Shown: one piece after another, positions 52,033 through 60,377 of the stretch
Numbering within the stretch: position 1 is the stretch's first letter
Layout: the number at the start of each line of letters is the position of its first letter
Origin: Pseudomonas siliginis
GTDB taxonomy: Bacteria; Pseudomonadota; Gammaproteobacteria; Pseudomonadales; Pseudomonadaceae
NCBI RefSeq assembly: GCF_019145195.1
Contig: NZ_JAHSTW010000012.1
Location: 186,001-250,000 of the forward strand
Length of the DNA stretch: 64,000 bases
Reading direction: 5' to 3'
The notes under the pieces: model-generated
What the model saw: the letters and a program-made list of their open reading frames with translations, nothing else
The model's database searches: none
What the model was told of the DNA's origin: nothing
Translations under genes and position numbers: made by a program

Positions 52033-52833
52033 CTACCGATCCGGCGCGATCAATTGGCAGAGTTTGGCGGTCGCACTGATCATCTGACCACTGGGCCTTT
52101 CCAGACCTTTGTCAGTGACCAATAGCAGTCTCCCCTGCCTGACCGCCGCCACCTGCGGCCAGGCCTTCCACGCCCCTAGCTGCGCCTGATCACCGGCGAC
52201 AATCACTTCGGGATCACGCTGCAACACTGCTTCAATACTTACCTGCGGCGCCGGCAGATTCAGGTCGGCGAATACGTTGCGCGCACCGCAAATTTCAAGC
52301 GCATCGCTGATGATCTGACCGCCACCGATGGTATACAGCGGCTTGTCCCAGACTTGATAAAACACCCGCAGCGGCACATCACGACGGTAACGCTGACGAA
52401 GGTCATCCAGTTGTTTACGCAATTCGGCCGCTCGTTTCGCCCCACGTTCTGGACGCCCGAGCTGTTTGCTGATCGCTTCAATTTGCGTCGCCAGTTGCGC
52501 CAACGTATGCGGCTCGGCGACGAAGGTTGGAATGTTCAGGCGCTTGAGCTGATCACGCTGCCCGGCGCCGACGCTGCCGGGCCAGAGCAGCAGCAAATCC
52601 GGTTTCAGGCTTAGCAAGCGCTCCATATCGAGCTGGCCGTAGCGGCCCACTGATGGAACATCGGCAATGGCTGCCGGCCGCTCGCCCGCATCCAGCACGC
52701 CGACCAACAGGTCGGCAGAGTCCAGTTCAACGACGATTTCAGACAGCGAGGGGGCGAGGCTGACCACCCGCAATGCAGCCAGCACCGGGCTGCTCAGAAC
52801 GAGCAGCACAACCGCCAGCCACAGGCGAGGCAT
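52033..52833 (-). CDS. btuF: Cobalamin-binding periplasmic protein BtuF
   Basis: Periplasmic substrate-binding protein that hands vitamin B12 to an ABC importer. The 266 residues have a signal peptide ending VLA, then RVVSLAPSLSEIVVELDSADLLVGV, GRYGQLDMERLLSLKPDLLLLWPG and the C-terminal VSIEAVLQRDPEVIVAGD, all of the BtuF group. The btuCD permease genes are not in the window. The ATG at 52833 overlaps the stop of the upstream membrane-protein gene as TGATG. Confidence 0.88.
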   Translation of the reverse strand: MPRLWLAVVLLVLSSPVLAALRVVSLAPSLSEIVVELDSADLLVGVLDAGERPAAIADVPSVGRYGQLDMERLLSLKPDLLLLWPGSVGAGQRDQLKRLNIPTFVAEPHTLAQLATQIEAISKQLGRPERGAKRAAELRKQLDDLRQRYRRDVPLRVFYQVWDKPLYTIGGGQIISDALEICGARNVFADLNLPAPQVSIEAVLQRDPEVIVAGDQAQLGAWKAWPQVAAVRQGRLLLVTDKGLERPSGQMISATAKLCQLIAPDR

Positions 52834-53252
52834 CAACCGAGTTGACGCGGAATACGATAGAGGTAGAACAGCACGGCGGTGGACAGCGCCAGCAGCATCA
52901 ACGGCACGGCTTCGAGGCCGACGAACACCGCCAGTGCGCCAATCCAGGCCGGCAAGGACGCTACCAGCAACGCCGTACGCCGACGCGCCGCAAGGGCAAT
53001 CCAGGCGGCGGGTTCTTCGGCAGTATCGAGGGCTTTTTGCGTGGCGATCAACGCGTGTTTGTAGCGGGCGAAATACTTGAGGCTGACAAACATCGAGGCG
53101 ACGCCAGCGATGAAGAAAGGCATCGCCAGCACCGGCAGGAGGCCCTGGCCTTCACCGAACAGCGCGTTAAGCACAAACAGCGGCAACAGGACCAGCGCCA
53201 GGTATTGCCACCAGGCCACCGCCAACCGCCGCCGCACCTGGCCGCGGGTCAC
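52833..53252 (-). CDS. Small membrane protein between ribA and btuF
   Basis: A 139-residue inner-membrane protein with four hydrophobic segments (WWQYLALVLLPLFVLNALFG, LPVLAMPFFIAGVASMFVSL, TALLVASLPAWIGALAVFVG, VPLMLLALSTAVLFYLY). No family recognised with confidence; it is conserved at this place in Pseudomonas as far as I recall. The start is GTG at 53252, overlapping the ribA stop as GTGA, so it is coupled to ribA upstream and btuF downstream. Confidence 0.78.
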   Translation of the reverse strand: MTRGQVRRRLAVAWWQYLALVLLPLFVLNALFGEGQGLLPVLAMPFFIAGVASMFVSLKYFARYKHALIATQKALDTAEEPAAWIALAARRRTALLVASLPAWIGALAVFVGLEAVPLMLLALSTAVLFYLYRIPRQLG

Positions 53253-53866
53253 GCGCGGTCGACCTCGCCCTGATGCTCGTTGCCCATCATGTGGTCGAGC
53301 TTGCTGGCCTTGGTGGCCAGATAGAGTTTGTTGTGCGGATTGTGCCCGGTGTGCAGCGGCACGCGCTCGGCGACGACGATGCCCATGTCGGTCAGCGCTT
53401 TGACCTTGCGCGGGTTGTTGGTCATCAGGCGCAGGGATTTCACGCCCAGATGTTCGAGCATCGGCAGGCACATGGCGTAGTCGCGCTGATCGGCAGCAAA
53501 GCCCAGACGCTCGTTGGCTTCCACGGTGTCGGCGCCGCCGTCCTGCAATTCGTAGGCGCGGATCTTGTTCAGCAGCCCGATGCCGCGCCCTTCCTGACGC
53601 AGATACAGCAGCACGCCACGGCCTTCGCGGGCAATCGCCTGCAAAGCTGCCTCCAATTGCGAGCCGCAGTCGCAACGCTGGCTGAACAAGGCATCGCCGG
53701 TCAGGCATTCGGAATGCAGACGACCGAGTACCGGGGCGCCATCGGCAATTTCACCGAGGCTCAGCACGACGTGCTCACGCCCGGTGCTCTCATCGAGAAA
53801 GCCGTGCATGGTGAATTGCGCAAAAGGCGTTGGCAGCTTGGAAGCGGCGACGAAGACGACAGGCAC
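53249..53866 (-). CDS. ribA: GTP cyclohydrolase II
   Basis: First step of riboflavin synthesis: opens GTP to 2,5-diamino-6-ribosylamino-pyrimidinone phosphate. The 205 residues contain the zinc-binding Cys set in RLHSECLTGDALFSQRCDCGSQL, the catalytic YLRQEGRGIGLLNKIRAYELQD and LRLMTNNPRKVKAL. This is the intact enzyme; the RibA-like half of RibBA (57421-58512) lacks these Cys residues. It is first in the ribA-membrane protein-btuF run. Confidence 0.96.
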   Translation of the reverse strand: MPVVFVAASKLPTPFAQFTMHGFLDESTGREHVVLSLGEIADGAPVLGRLHSECLTGDALFSQRCDCGSQLEAALQAIAREGRGVLLYLRQEGRGIGLLNKIRAYELQDGGADTVEANERLGFAADQRDYAMCLPMLEHLGVKSLRLMTNNPRKVKALTDMGIVVAERVPLHTGHNPHNKLYLATKASKLDHMMGNEHQGEVDRA

Positions 53867-53998
53867 CGATGTGCTCCTGATCTAGAAGACTGAAAATTCG
53901 CAGGCCGGCATTGTAACAGCAGGTTCCTGTAGACGCTTAGGCTGAATTATCGGGCATAACCATCAAAAAGCTTGATGACAGCTGCCACGCGCTGGTCC

Positions 53999-54091
53999 TC
54001 TGTGGGAGCGAGCCTGCTCGCGAAGGCGGCGTGTCAGTCGATTCAAATGCGGCTGAACCAATGCCTTCGCGAGCAGGCTCGCTCCCACAGG
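53999..54091. repeat. Inverted REP pair (REPIN)
   Basis: TGTGGGAGCGAGCCTGCTCG at 54001 and its reverse complement ending at 54090 frame about 45 bp, just downstream of the solute-binding-protein gene. Confidence 0.92.
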
Positions 54092-54100
54092 ACATTGTGA

Positions 54101-54838
54101 TCATTTTGGATCAAACGGATACGGCTGCTGCCACCTCTCAAAGATCGGCTTCAACTCCCCGCTCTTGACCAGCTCCGCCATGCGCCGGTCATACAGCGCC
54201 ATCAACGCGCGAGCCTGTGGGGTATCGGCGAAACCGAGAAACAGCGGCAACTCAGCCAGATGCGAATAGCGATACTGCGCTGGATCCGCGGCATCGCGCA
54301 CGACCGCTTCAATCTCGGTCAGCGCATCGATGTAGTAATCCGCCCGGCCCTGCTTGAGCATCAGCAGAATGCCGGTACGTCGTTCGATCTGGTTGAAACG
54401 CTGGATGTTCGGCAAGTAGTTCTCGTAGCGATAGCCGCGCACCCAGGCCAGACGATATTTGCCCAAGGTCGCCTGGGTCGGCGGCGGGCTGCTCGCCAGG
54501 CCCAGCGCGTAGATGTGATCAGAATCGAACTTCGATTGCGGGTACAGCACGTGCTCGGCTTCGTCGCGGTAGGAGCCGACCAGCGCGTCGACTTCCTTCA
54601 ACTGCACCAGCCCGATCGAACGGGTGTACGGCACCGTGCGGATATCCAGCTTGACCCCGGCCGGCTCGAACACTTTGCGCAACACGTCCCAGGCCAGACC
54701 ATGGCCATCGGCGGCGGTGTAATCCTCCCAGTCTTCGCTGGCCAGATGGATGACCGCAGGCACAGGCGCGGCGGCCTGCGCATGGGCGAACGTGCCCAGC
54801 AGAGCCAGAAGCAGCAGCGCCAACCCGCGTCGCAGCAT
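54101..54838 (-). CDS. Periplasmic amino-acid-type solute-binding protein
   Basis: A 245-residue protein with a signal peptide (LLLLALLGTFAHAQA) and the SBP_bac_3 fold: LASEDWEDYTAADGHGLAWDVLRKVFEPAGV, then VDALVGSYRDEAEHVLYP, and RADYYIDALTEIEAVV. No ABC permease or ATPase genes are next to it, so it may be a sensor or orphan binding protein. The ligand is not predictable. It sits downstream of pgpA. Confidence 0.85.
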   Translation of the reverse strand: MLRRGLALLLLALLGTFAHAQAAAPVPAVIHLASEDWEDYTAADGHGLAWDVLRKVFEPAGVKLDIRTVPYTRSIGLVQLKEVDALVGSYRDEAEHVLYPQSKFDSDHIYALGLASSPPPTQATLGKYRLAWVRGYRYENYLPNIQRFNQIERRTGILLMLKQGRADYYIDALTEIEAVVRDAADPAQYRYSHLAELPLFLGFADTPQARALMALYDRRMAELVKSGELKPIFERWQQPYPFDPK

Positions 54839-54863
54839 TGCGTGTTTCCTCACGTGAGTCGAA

Positions 54864-55367
54864 TCAGGCGAATATCCAGACCAGCCCTTGCATCGCCAGC
54901 CAGGCGAACACACCGGCCAGCACGTCGTCGAGCATGATGCCGACGCCGCCATGCACGTGCTTGTCGATCCAGCGGATCGGCCACGGCTTGAGAATATCGA
55001 AGAAGCGGAACACCAGAAAACCCGCGAGCAACCAGTACCAGCCTTCCGGCACCAGCCACAGGGTGATCCACATGCCGACCATTTCGTCCCAGACGATGCC
55101 TTCGTGGTCGTGCACGCGCAAATCGTCAGCGACTTTGCCGCACAGCCAGAAGCCGAACAGCATGGTGATGCCGAGCATCAGCCAGTAACCCCAGTCGGGC
55201 AGCATCTGCCACAGCGGAATGAACGGCAGCGCCACCAGCGAGCCCCACGTGCCCGGCGCTTTTGGCAAGGTGCCGGAGCCGAAGCCGAACGCGAGGAAAT
55301 GCCACGGATTGCGCCAGACCGAGGGAGGCACGAATTCGGCAGGGACCTGTTTCGGGTGATCTGTCAC
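54864..55367 (-). CDS. pgpA: Phosphatidylglycerophosphatase A
   Basis: Dephosphorylates phosphatidylglycerophosphate to phosphatidylglycerol at the inner membrane. The 167 residues show FGFGSGTLPKAPGTWGSLVALP, DDLRVHDHEGIVWDEMVGMWITL and RFFDILKPWPIRWIDKHVHGGVGIMLDDVLAG. Its start overlaps the thiL stop by 4 bp, as is normal for nusB-thiL-pgpA. Confidence 0.96.
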   Translation of the reverse strand: MTDHPKQVPAEFVPPSVWRNPWHFLAFGFGSGTLPKAPGTWGSLVALPFIPLWQMLPDWGYWLMLGITMLFGFWLCGKVADDLRVHDHEGIVWDEMVGMWITLWLVPEGWYWLLAGFLVFRFFDILKPWPIRWIDKHVHGGVGIMLDDVLAGVFAWLAMQGLVWIFA

Positions 55368-56329
55368 GGTGTCTCCTGAAAATGTTGGTAGCCGCGAATC
55401 TGCGGAGTGATGTCGTGCCCGTCGCGGTCCAGCAGCAGCACGCCTTGGCCCGGCAGCACTCGCCCGATCACATGGATCGGCCAGCCGTCGGCCAACAGTG
55501 CCGGCAACTCGGCGGACGGCAAGGTGAAGGCCAGTACGTAATCATCACCACCGCTCAATGCCGCGCGCTCGGCACCGCGCTGGCCGAGAAACGCGACTAA
55601 AGCATCCGACAACGGTACACGCTCGCGTTCAATCTCAAGTCGCACCTTCGACGCCAGCGCGATATGCCCGCAATCGGCGAGCAGGCCGTCGGAGATGTCC
55701 AGTGCCGCCGTGGCCTTGCCGCGCAGGGCCTGACCGAGCGCCAGTTGCGGCTGCGGCGACCAGTAATGCTCGAGCAGCGGCCGGGCGATATGCGCTTCGG
55801 CATCACGTTGAGCCAATACCAGCGGCAAGGCGCCGGCGGCATTGCCCAGTTCGCCGCCGACGCAGAGCAGATCACCGGCCTGCGCACCGCTGCGGGTCAA
55901 GGCCTGGCCAGAGGGTACGCGGCCGAACACGGTGACCGTCAGGCTCAACGGTCCGCGCGTGGTGTCGCCGCCGACCAGCGCGACGCCGCAGCTTTGCGCC
56001 ATGCGGTTCAGACCACGGGCATAGGCTTGCAGCCAATCGGCGGTTACCGTCGGTAAGGTCAGGGCAAGGGTGAAGGCAACGGGCGCGGCGCCCATGGCGG
56101 CCAGGTCACTGACCGCGACGGCCAGCGAGCGCTGACCGAGCAGAAACGGATCGCAGGGGTCGGCGAAATGCACACCGGCCACCAGCGTATCGGTAGAAAC
56201 CGCCAGCTGTTCCCCAGCGGGAACCGCCAGCAAGGCGCAGTCGTCGCCGATCCCCAGAGCAACGCCTTCGCCGCCCTGCGCACAAGGCGCGGCGGCGAAG
56301 AAATTGCGGATCAGCTCAAACTCGCCCAT
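55364..56329 (-). CDS. thiL: Thiamine-monophosphate kinase
   Basis: Phosphorylates thiamine monophosphate to the active thiamine diphosphate. The 321 residues show the AIR-synthase-like fold with EFELIRNFFA, GIGDDCALLAVP, STDTLVAGVHF, ALVGGDTTRGPLSLTVTVFG and the ALDISDGLLADCGHIA metal site. It lies 27 bp downstream of nusB and is coupled to pgpA. Confidence 0.96.
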   Translation of the reverse strand: MGEFELIRNFFAAAPCAQGGEGVALGIGDDCALLAVPAGEQLAVSTDTLVAGVHFADPCDPFLLGQRSLAVAVSDLAAMGAAPVAFTLALTLPTVTADWLQAYARGLNRMAQSCGVALVGGDTTRGPLSLTVTVFGRVPSGQALTRSGAQAGDLLCVGGELGNAAGALPLVLAQRDAEAHIARPLLEHYWSPQPQLALGQALRGKATAALDISDGLLADCGHIALASKVRLEIERERVPLSDALVAFLGQRGAERAALSGGDDYVLAFTLPSAELPALLADGWPIHVIGRVLPGQGVLLLDRDGHDITPQIRGYQHFQETP

Positions 56330-56356
56330 GGCTGAGAAAAAGTATTCAAGCGCCGA

Positions 56357-56857
56357 TCAGCGCTTGAACGCCTTCACTTCAGCTTCACGCAGGCGCGGGG
56401 CCAGCTTGTCGAGCACGCCGTTGACGAACTTGTGGCCGTCGGTCGAACCGAACACTTTGGCCAGTTCGATACCTTCGTTGATCACAACGCGGTACGGCAC
56501 GTCGACGCGCTTGAGCAGTTCCCAGGTCGACAGGCGCAGAACCGCCAGTTCAACCGGGTCCAGCTCTTCGATCGCCAGATCCAGGCACGGCGTCAGGGCG
56601 GCGTCGATTTCGGTCTTGAACTGCGGAACCCCGTGAAGGATTTCACGGAAGTAGGCACCGTCTACATCGGTGAAATCGTTATCAACGCGAAACTGCGCTT
56701 CGATCTCGTTCAGCGATTGCCGGGCCATGTGCCACTGGTACAGCGCTTGAGTCGCGAGCTGACGGGCTTCGCGACGCTTGGCGCTTTTCGACGGCTTGCC
56801 GGCATCCGCAGGTTTCGGATCGCGCGGGTTGAAACGATCGCTTTCGTCGCTAATCAC
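56357..56857 (-). CDS. nusB: Transcription antitermination factor NusB
   Basis: Binds boxA RNA with NusE and supports rRNA transcription antitermination. The 166 residues have a basic tail KSAKRREARQLATQALYQWHM followed by FREILHGV, LRLSTWELLKRVDVPYRVVINEGIELAKVFG and FVNGVLDKLA. It overlaps ribH by 4 bp. Confidence 0.96.
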   Translation of the reverse strand: MISDESDRFNPRDPKPADAGKPSKSAKRREARQLATQALYQWHMARQSLNEIEAQFRVDNDFTDVDGAYFREILHGVPQFKTEIDAALTPCLDLAIEELDPVELAVLRLSTWELLKRVDVPYRVVINEGIELAKVFGSTDGHKFVNGVLDKLAPRLREAEVKAFKR

Positions 56858-57330
56858 TTGGCCTCCAACTGCGCCAGCAGGCTGACCATTTCCAGAGCGG
56901 ACAGGGCAGCTTCGGCACCTTTGTTACCGGCCTTGGTGCCGGAACGTTCGATGGCTTGCTCGATGGAATCGACGGTCAGCACGCCGAACGCGACCGGTAC
57001 GCCGAACTCCATGGAGACTTGGGCCAGGCCTTTGGTGCACTCGCCAGCCACGTATTCGAAGTGCGGAGTACCGCCACGAATGACTGCGCCAAGGGCGATG
57101 ATCGCTGCGAACTCGCCTTTCTGGGCGACTTTCTGCGCAACCAGCGGGATTTCGAAGGCGCCCGGTGCGCGGATGATGGTGATGTCGCTTTCGCTCACGC
57201 CGTGGCGAACCAGGGCATCAACGGCACCGCTGACCAGGCTTTCAACCACGAAGCTGTTGAAGCGGCCCACTACCAGAGCGTAGCGGCCTTTGGGGGCGAT
57301 GAAGGTACCTTCGATGGTCTTCAGGGTCAT
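56854..57330 (-). CDS. ribH: 6,7-dimethyl-8-ribityllumazine synthase
   Basis: Penultimate step of riboflavin synthesis, joining the ribitylamino-pyrimidine and 3,4-dihydroxy-2-butanone-4-phosphate. The 158 residues show VVGRFNSFVVESLVSGAVDAL, RAPGAFEIPLVAQ, GAVIRGGTPHFEYVAGECTKGL and PVAFGVLTVDSIEQAIER. It lies 90 bp downstream of ribBA and is coupled to nusB. Confidence 0.97.
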   Translation of the reverse strand: MTLKTIEGTFIAPKGRYALVVGRFNSFVVESLVSGAVDALVRHGVSESDITIIRAPGAFEIPLVAQKVAQKGEFAAIIALGAVIRGGTPHFEYVAGECTKGLAQVSMEFGVPVAFGVLTVDSIEQAIERSGTKAGNKGAEAALSALEMVSLLAQLEAK

Positions 57331-57352
57331 TCGTCAGTTCTCTTAAAGAGCC

Positions 57353-57375
57353 GGGACGCGTCTGCTACGCGTCCC
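57353..57375 (-). other. Hairpin between ribBA and ribH
   Basis: GGGACGCGT pairs perfectly with ACGCGTCCC across five bases, in the 90-bp gap between the two genes. On the minus transcript no T-run follows directly, so it is more likely a processing or attenuation structure than a full terminator. No FMN riboswitch is present here. Confidence 0.5.
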
Positions 57376-57420
57376 TCAGTGATTATTTGCCGCGAATCGG
57401 AGTCCGGAAACAGCCGGTCA

Positions 57421-58512
57421 TTATTCGGAGGGCACGTATTCTACAACTTCCAGATCGAAACCGGATATCGCATTGAACTTCATTGGTGCCGACATCAAGC
57501 GCATTTTGCGCACGCCGAGGTCACGCAGGATCTGCGAACCGGCACCGACAATGCTGTAAGTGGTCGGTTTTTTCGGCGCTGCCTGCTCACCGGTTTCACG
57601 GATATGCGCCAGCAGCACGTCGCCATCGAGCGGGTGACCGAGCAGCAGCACCACACCGCTGCCGGCCTCGGCGACCGCAGCCATGGCGGCGCGCAGGCTC
57701 CAGCGGCCCGGTTGCTTGACCATCAGCAGGTCGCGCAGCGGGTCCATGTTGTGCACGCGAACCAGCGTCGGCTCCTCAGCGCAGACAGTGCCCAGCGTCA
57801 GGGCCATGTGCACGTCGCCTTCCACCGAATCACGATAGGTCACCAGGTTGAATTGGCCCAGTTCGCTGTCCAGCGGCTGCTCGGCAATCCGCTGAACGGT
57901 ACGTTCGTGGATCATCCGGTAGTGAATCAGGTCGGCGATGGTGCCGATCTTGATGTTGTGTTCGGCGGCGAATGCTTCGAGTTCAGCGCGACGGGACATA
58001 GTGCCGTCGTCGTTCATCACTTCGCAGATCACCCCGCTCGGCTCGAAACCGGCCATGCGCGCCAGGTCGCAAGCGGCTTCGGTGTGGCCGGCGCGAGCGA
58101 GGGTGCCGCCGGCCTGGGCCATCAGCGGGAAAATGTGACCCGGGCTGACGATGTCTTCAGCCTTGGCGTCTTTGGCGGCTGCCGCTTGCACGGTGCGCGC
58201 GCGATCGGCGGCGGAGATGCCGGTGGTCACGCCTTCGGCGGCTTCGATCGAAACGGTGAACTTGGTGCCGAAACCGGAACCGTTGCGTGGCGCCATCAGT
58301 GGCAGCTTCAACAGTTCGCAGCGCTCGCGGCTCATCGGCATGCAGATCAGGCCACGGGCGTGCTTGGCCATGAAGTTGATGTGTTCGGCCTGGCAGCATT
58401 CGGCGGCCATGATCAGGTCGCCTTCGTTCTCGCGGTCTTCGTCATCCATGAGGATGACCATCTTGCCTTGGCGGATGTCTTCAACCAGTTCTTCGATGCT
58501 ATTGAGCGCCAC
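57421..58512 (-). CDS. ribBA: 3,4-dihydroxy-2-butanone-4-phosphate synthase with degenerate GTP cyclohydrolase II domain
   Basis: Makes the four-carbon precursor of riboflavin from ribulose-5-phosphate. The N-terminal RibB half (about 1-205) is intact: VILMDDEDRENEGDLIMAAE, HTEAACDLARMAGFEPSGVICEVMNDDGTM. The C-terminal RibA-like half (about 210-363) keeps the fold (EGDVHMALTLGTV, RDLGVRKMRLMSAPMKFNAISG), but the zinc Cys cluster is replaced (VRVHNMDPLRDLLMVKQPGRWS). It should therefore have no GTP cyclohydrolase activity. A separate intact ribA lies at 53249-53866. The gene could equally be called ribB. Confidence 0.93.
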   Translation of the reverse strand: MALNSIEELVEDIRQGKMVILMDDEDRENEGDLIMAAECCQAEHINFMAKHARGLICMPMSRERCELLKLPLMAPRNGSGFGTKFTVSIEAAEGVTTGISAADRARTVQAAAAKDAKAEDIVSPGHIFPLMAQAGGTLARAGHTEAACDLARMAGFEPSGVICEVMNDDGTMSRRAELEAFAAEHNIKIGTIADLIHYRMIHERTVQRIAEQPLDSELGQFNLVTYRDSVEGDVHMALTLGTVCAEEPTLVRVHNMDPLRDLLMVKQPGRWSLRAAMAAVAEAGSGVVLLLGHPLDGDVLLAHIRETGEQAAPKKPTTYSIVGAGSQILRDLGVRKMRLMSAPMKFNAISGFDLEVVEYVPSE

Positions 58513-58533
58513 AAGGCACCCCCTTCTTTTGAA

Positions 58534-59196
58534 TTATTTGAGGTAGCCGTTTTGGGCCAGAAAGCTTTCGGTGATGGTGCTGCCGGCGGTCTTTTCTGCA
58601 GCCTTGTCACCCAGCAGCAGACGCTCCAGATAACGCGCCAGCAGGTCGACTTCCAGATTCACCCGGCGGCCCGGCTTGTAAGAAGCCATGATGGTTTCGC
58701 TGAGGGTGTGCGGAATGATCGTCAGCATGAATTCGGCGCCATCGACTTCGTTCACGGTCAGGCTGGTGCCGTCGACGGTGATCGAGCCTTTGTGGGCGAT
58801 GTACTTGGCCAGCTCCTTCGGCGCGCGGATGCGAAATTCCACGGCGCGGGCATTGTCGCTGCGCGATACCACTTCACCGACGCCATCGACGTGACCGCTG
58901 ACCAGATGCCCGCCGAGGCGAGTGGTCGGGGTCAGGGCTTTTTCCAGATTGACCGGGCTGCCGCTTTTCAGGTCATTCATGGCAGTGCAATCGAGGGTTT
59001 CACGGCTGACGTCGGCGGCGAAACCGTCGCCCGGCAACTCGACGGCGGTCAGGCAAACGCCGTTGACCGCGATGCTGTCGCCCAGTTTGACGTCGCTCAG
59101 ATCGAGCTTGCCGGTTGCGACGTGCACCCGCACATCACCGCCCTTTGGGGTCAGTGCGCGGATACTGCCGATGGATTCGATGATGCCGGTGAACAT
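58534..59196 (-). CDS. ribE: Riboflavin synthase, alpha chain type
   Basis: Dismutates two lumazines to riboflavin. The 220 residues show two lumazine-binding repeats: MFTGIIESIGSIRAL, KLGDSIAVNGVCLTAVEL, VSRETLDCTAM and LGGHLVSGHVDGVGEV, then the second copy with KGSITVDGTSLTVNEVDG and HTLSETIM. It lies 21 bp before ribBA and 47 bp after ribD. The symbol follows the E. coli-type naming; in Pseudomonas it is also called ribC. Confidence 0.96.
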   Translation of the reverse strand: MFTGIIESIGSIRALTPKGGDVRVHVATGKLDLSDVKLGDSIAVNGVCLTAVELPGDGFAADVSRETLDCTAMNDLKSGSPVNLEKALTPTTRLGGHLVSGHVDGVGEVVSRSDNARAVEFRIRAPKELAKYIAHKGSITVDGTSLTVNEVDGAEFMLTIIPHTLSETIMASYKPGRRVNLEVDLLARYLERLLLGDKAAEKTAGSTITESFLAQNGYLK

Positions 59197-59243
59197 GGGG
59201 TTCTCCTTGAGAACGAGGCCAGCGCTAACGCGATGGCCGGGAA

Positions 59244-60377
59244 TTATACGCGGGCTGAAGGGACAGGGATCGCAGTGACTCTCCAGTCATCGCCCACCGC
59301 GCGGATTTCAGTGATTTTCAGCTCCGGCGCATCTTTCATCTGCGCCAGCGGCCAGTCGAGCAGCGGACGCGCCGTGGAGCCGAGGAACTTGCCGGCAATG
59401 AAGATCACGAACTCGTCGACCAGCCCCAGTTGCGCAAAGGCGCCGGCCAGACGCGGCCCGGCCTCGACCAGCACCTCGTTGGTGCCACGGTTGGCCAGTT
59501 CGATGAGCAATTGATGCAGATCGACCTGGCCATCGTCACTCGGCACGATCAGGCATTCCGGGCCATTGGCGTATTGCTCCTCGACCGCGACACAGGTGGC
59601 GACCAGCGCCGGCCCGGCCTTGAAGAACGGCGCATCCAGCGGCACCCGCAGGCGGCCATCGATCAATACGCGCAATGGCGGGCGACTCATGACCAGCGCG
59701 GTTTGCTCGCTGTCGAGACCGAGTTCGTCCGCGCGCACGGTCAAGCGTGCGCCGTCAGCCAGCACCGTATCGGCGCCGGTCAGCACCACCGCCGCCTCAG
59801 CGCGCAAACGCTGTACTGCAGAACGCGCCGCCGGGCCGGTGATCCATTGGCTCTCGCCGCTTTCCATCGCCGTGCGCCCGTCGAGGCTCATGGCCAACTT
59901 GACCCGCACGAACGGCAAGCCATGTTCCATGCGCTTCAGAAAACCTTGATTGAGCTTGCGTGCTTCAGCCTCCAGCACACCACTTTCGGTGGCAATACCA
60001 GCCTCGGCCAAGCGCTGCAAACCGCGCCCGGCGACCTGCGGATTGGGATCACGCATCGCCGCCACGACCCGGGCAACGCCAGCGGTCACCAAGGCATCGG
60101 CACACGGCGGCGTGCGCCCGTGGTGGCTGCAAGGCTCGAGGGTGACATACGCCGTCGCGCCCCGGGCCTGCTCGCCAGCGGCGCGCAGAGCGTGGACTTC
60201 GGCATGGGGTTCGCCAGCGCGCTCATGCCAGCCTTCGCCGACAATCTGGCCGTCACGCACCACCACGCAACCGACTCGCGGATTGGGATGGGTGGTGTAG
60301 TGGCCCTTGCGCGCCAGTTCCAGCGCGCGGGCCATGAAATGCGCGTCGAGGATCGCCTGCTCGGCGGCGGTGGTCAT
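59244..60377 (-). CDS. ribD: Bifunctional pyrimidine deaminase/reductase RibD
   Basis: Deaminates and reduces the diaminopyrimidine intermediate in riboflavin synthesis. The 377 residues begin with the cytidine-deaminase-type domain (MARALELARKGHYTTHPNPRVGCVVV, GEPHAEVHALRAAGE, and the zinc site TLEPCSHHGRTPPCADAL). The reductase half starts near residue 150 (RVKLAMSLDGRTAMESGESQWITG, EAGPRLAGAFAQLGLVDEFVIFIAG). It overlaps nrdR as ATGA. Confidence 0.96.
   Translation of the reverse strand: MTTAAEQAILDAHFMARALELARKGHYTTHPNPRVGCVVVRDGQIVGEGWHERAGEPHAEVHALRAAGEQARGATAYVTLEPCSHHGRTPPCADALVTAGVARVVAAMRDPNPQVAGRGLQRLAEAGIATESGVLEAEARKLNQGFLKRMEHGLPFVRVKLAMSLDGRTAMESGESQWITGPAARSAVQRLRAEAAVVLTGADTVLADGARLTVRADELGLDSEQTALVMSRPPLRVLIDGRLRVPLDAPFFKAGPALVATCVAVEEQYANGPECLIVPSDDGQVDLHQLLIELANRGTNEVLVEAGPRLAGAFAQLGLVDEFVIFIAGKFLGSTARPLLDWPLAQMKDAPELKITEIRAVGDDWRVTAIPVPSARV

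Noticed and set aside
57331..57420. FMN riboswitch before ribH
   Set aside because: Only 90 bp are available, and the visible structure is a single hairpin rather than a multi-helix junction.
56956..59514. 852-codon plus-strand frame opposite the riboflavin genes
   Set aside because: Antisense shadow; it spans four genuine minus-strand genes, each with intact catalytic motifs.
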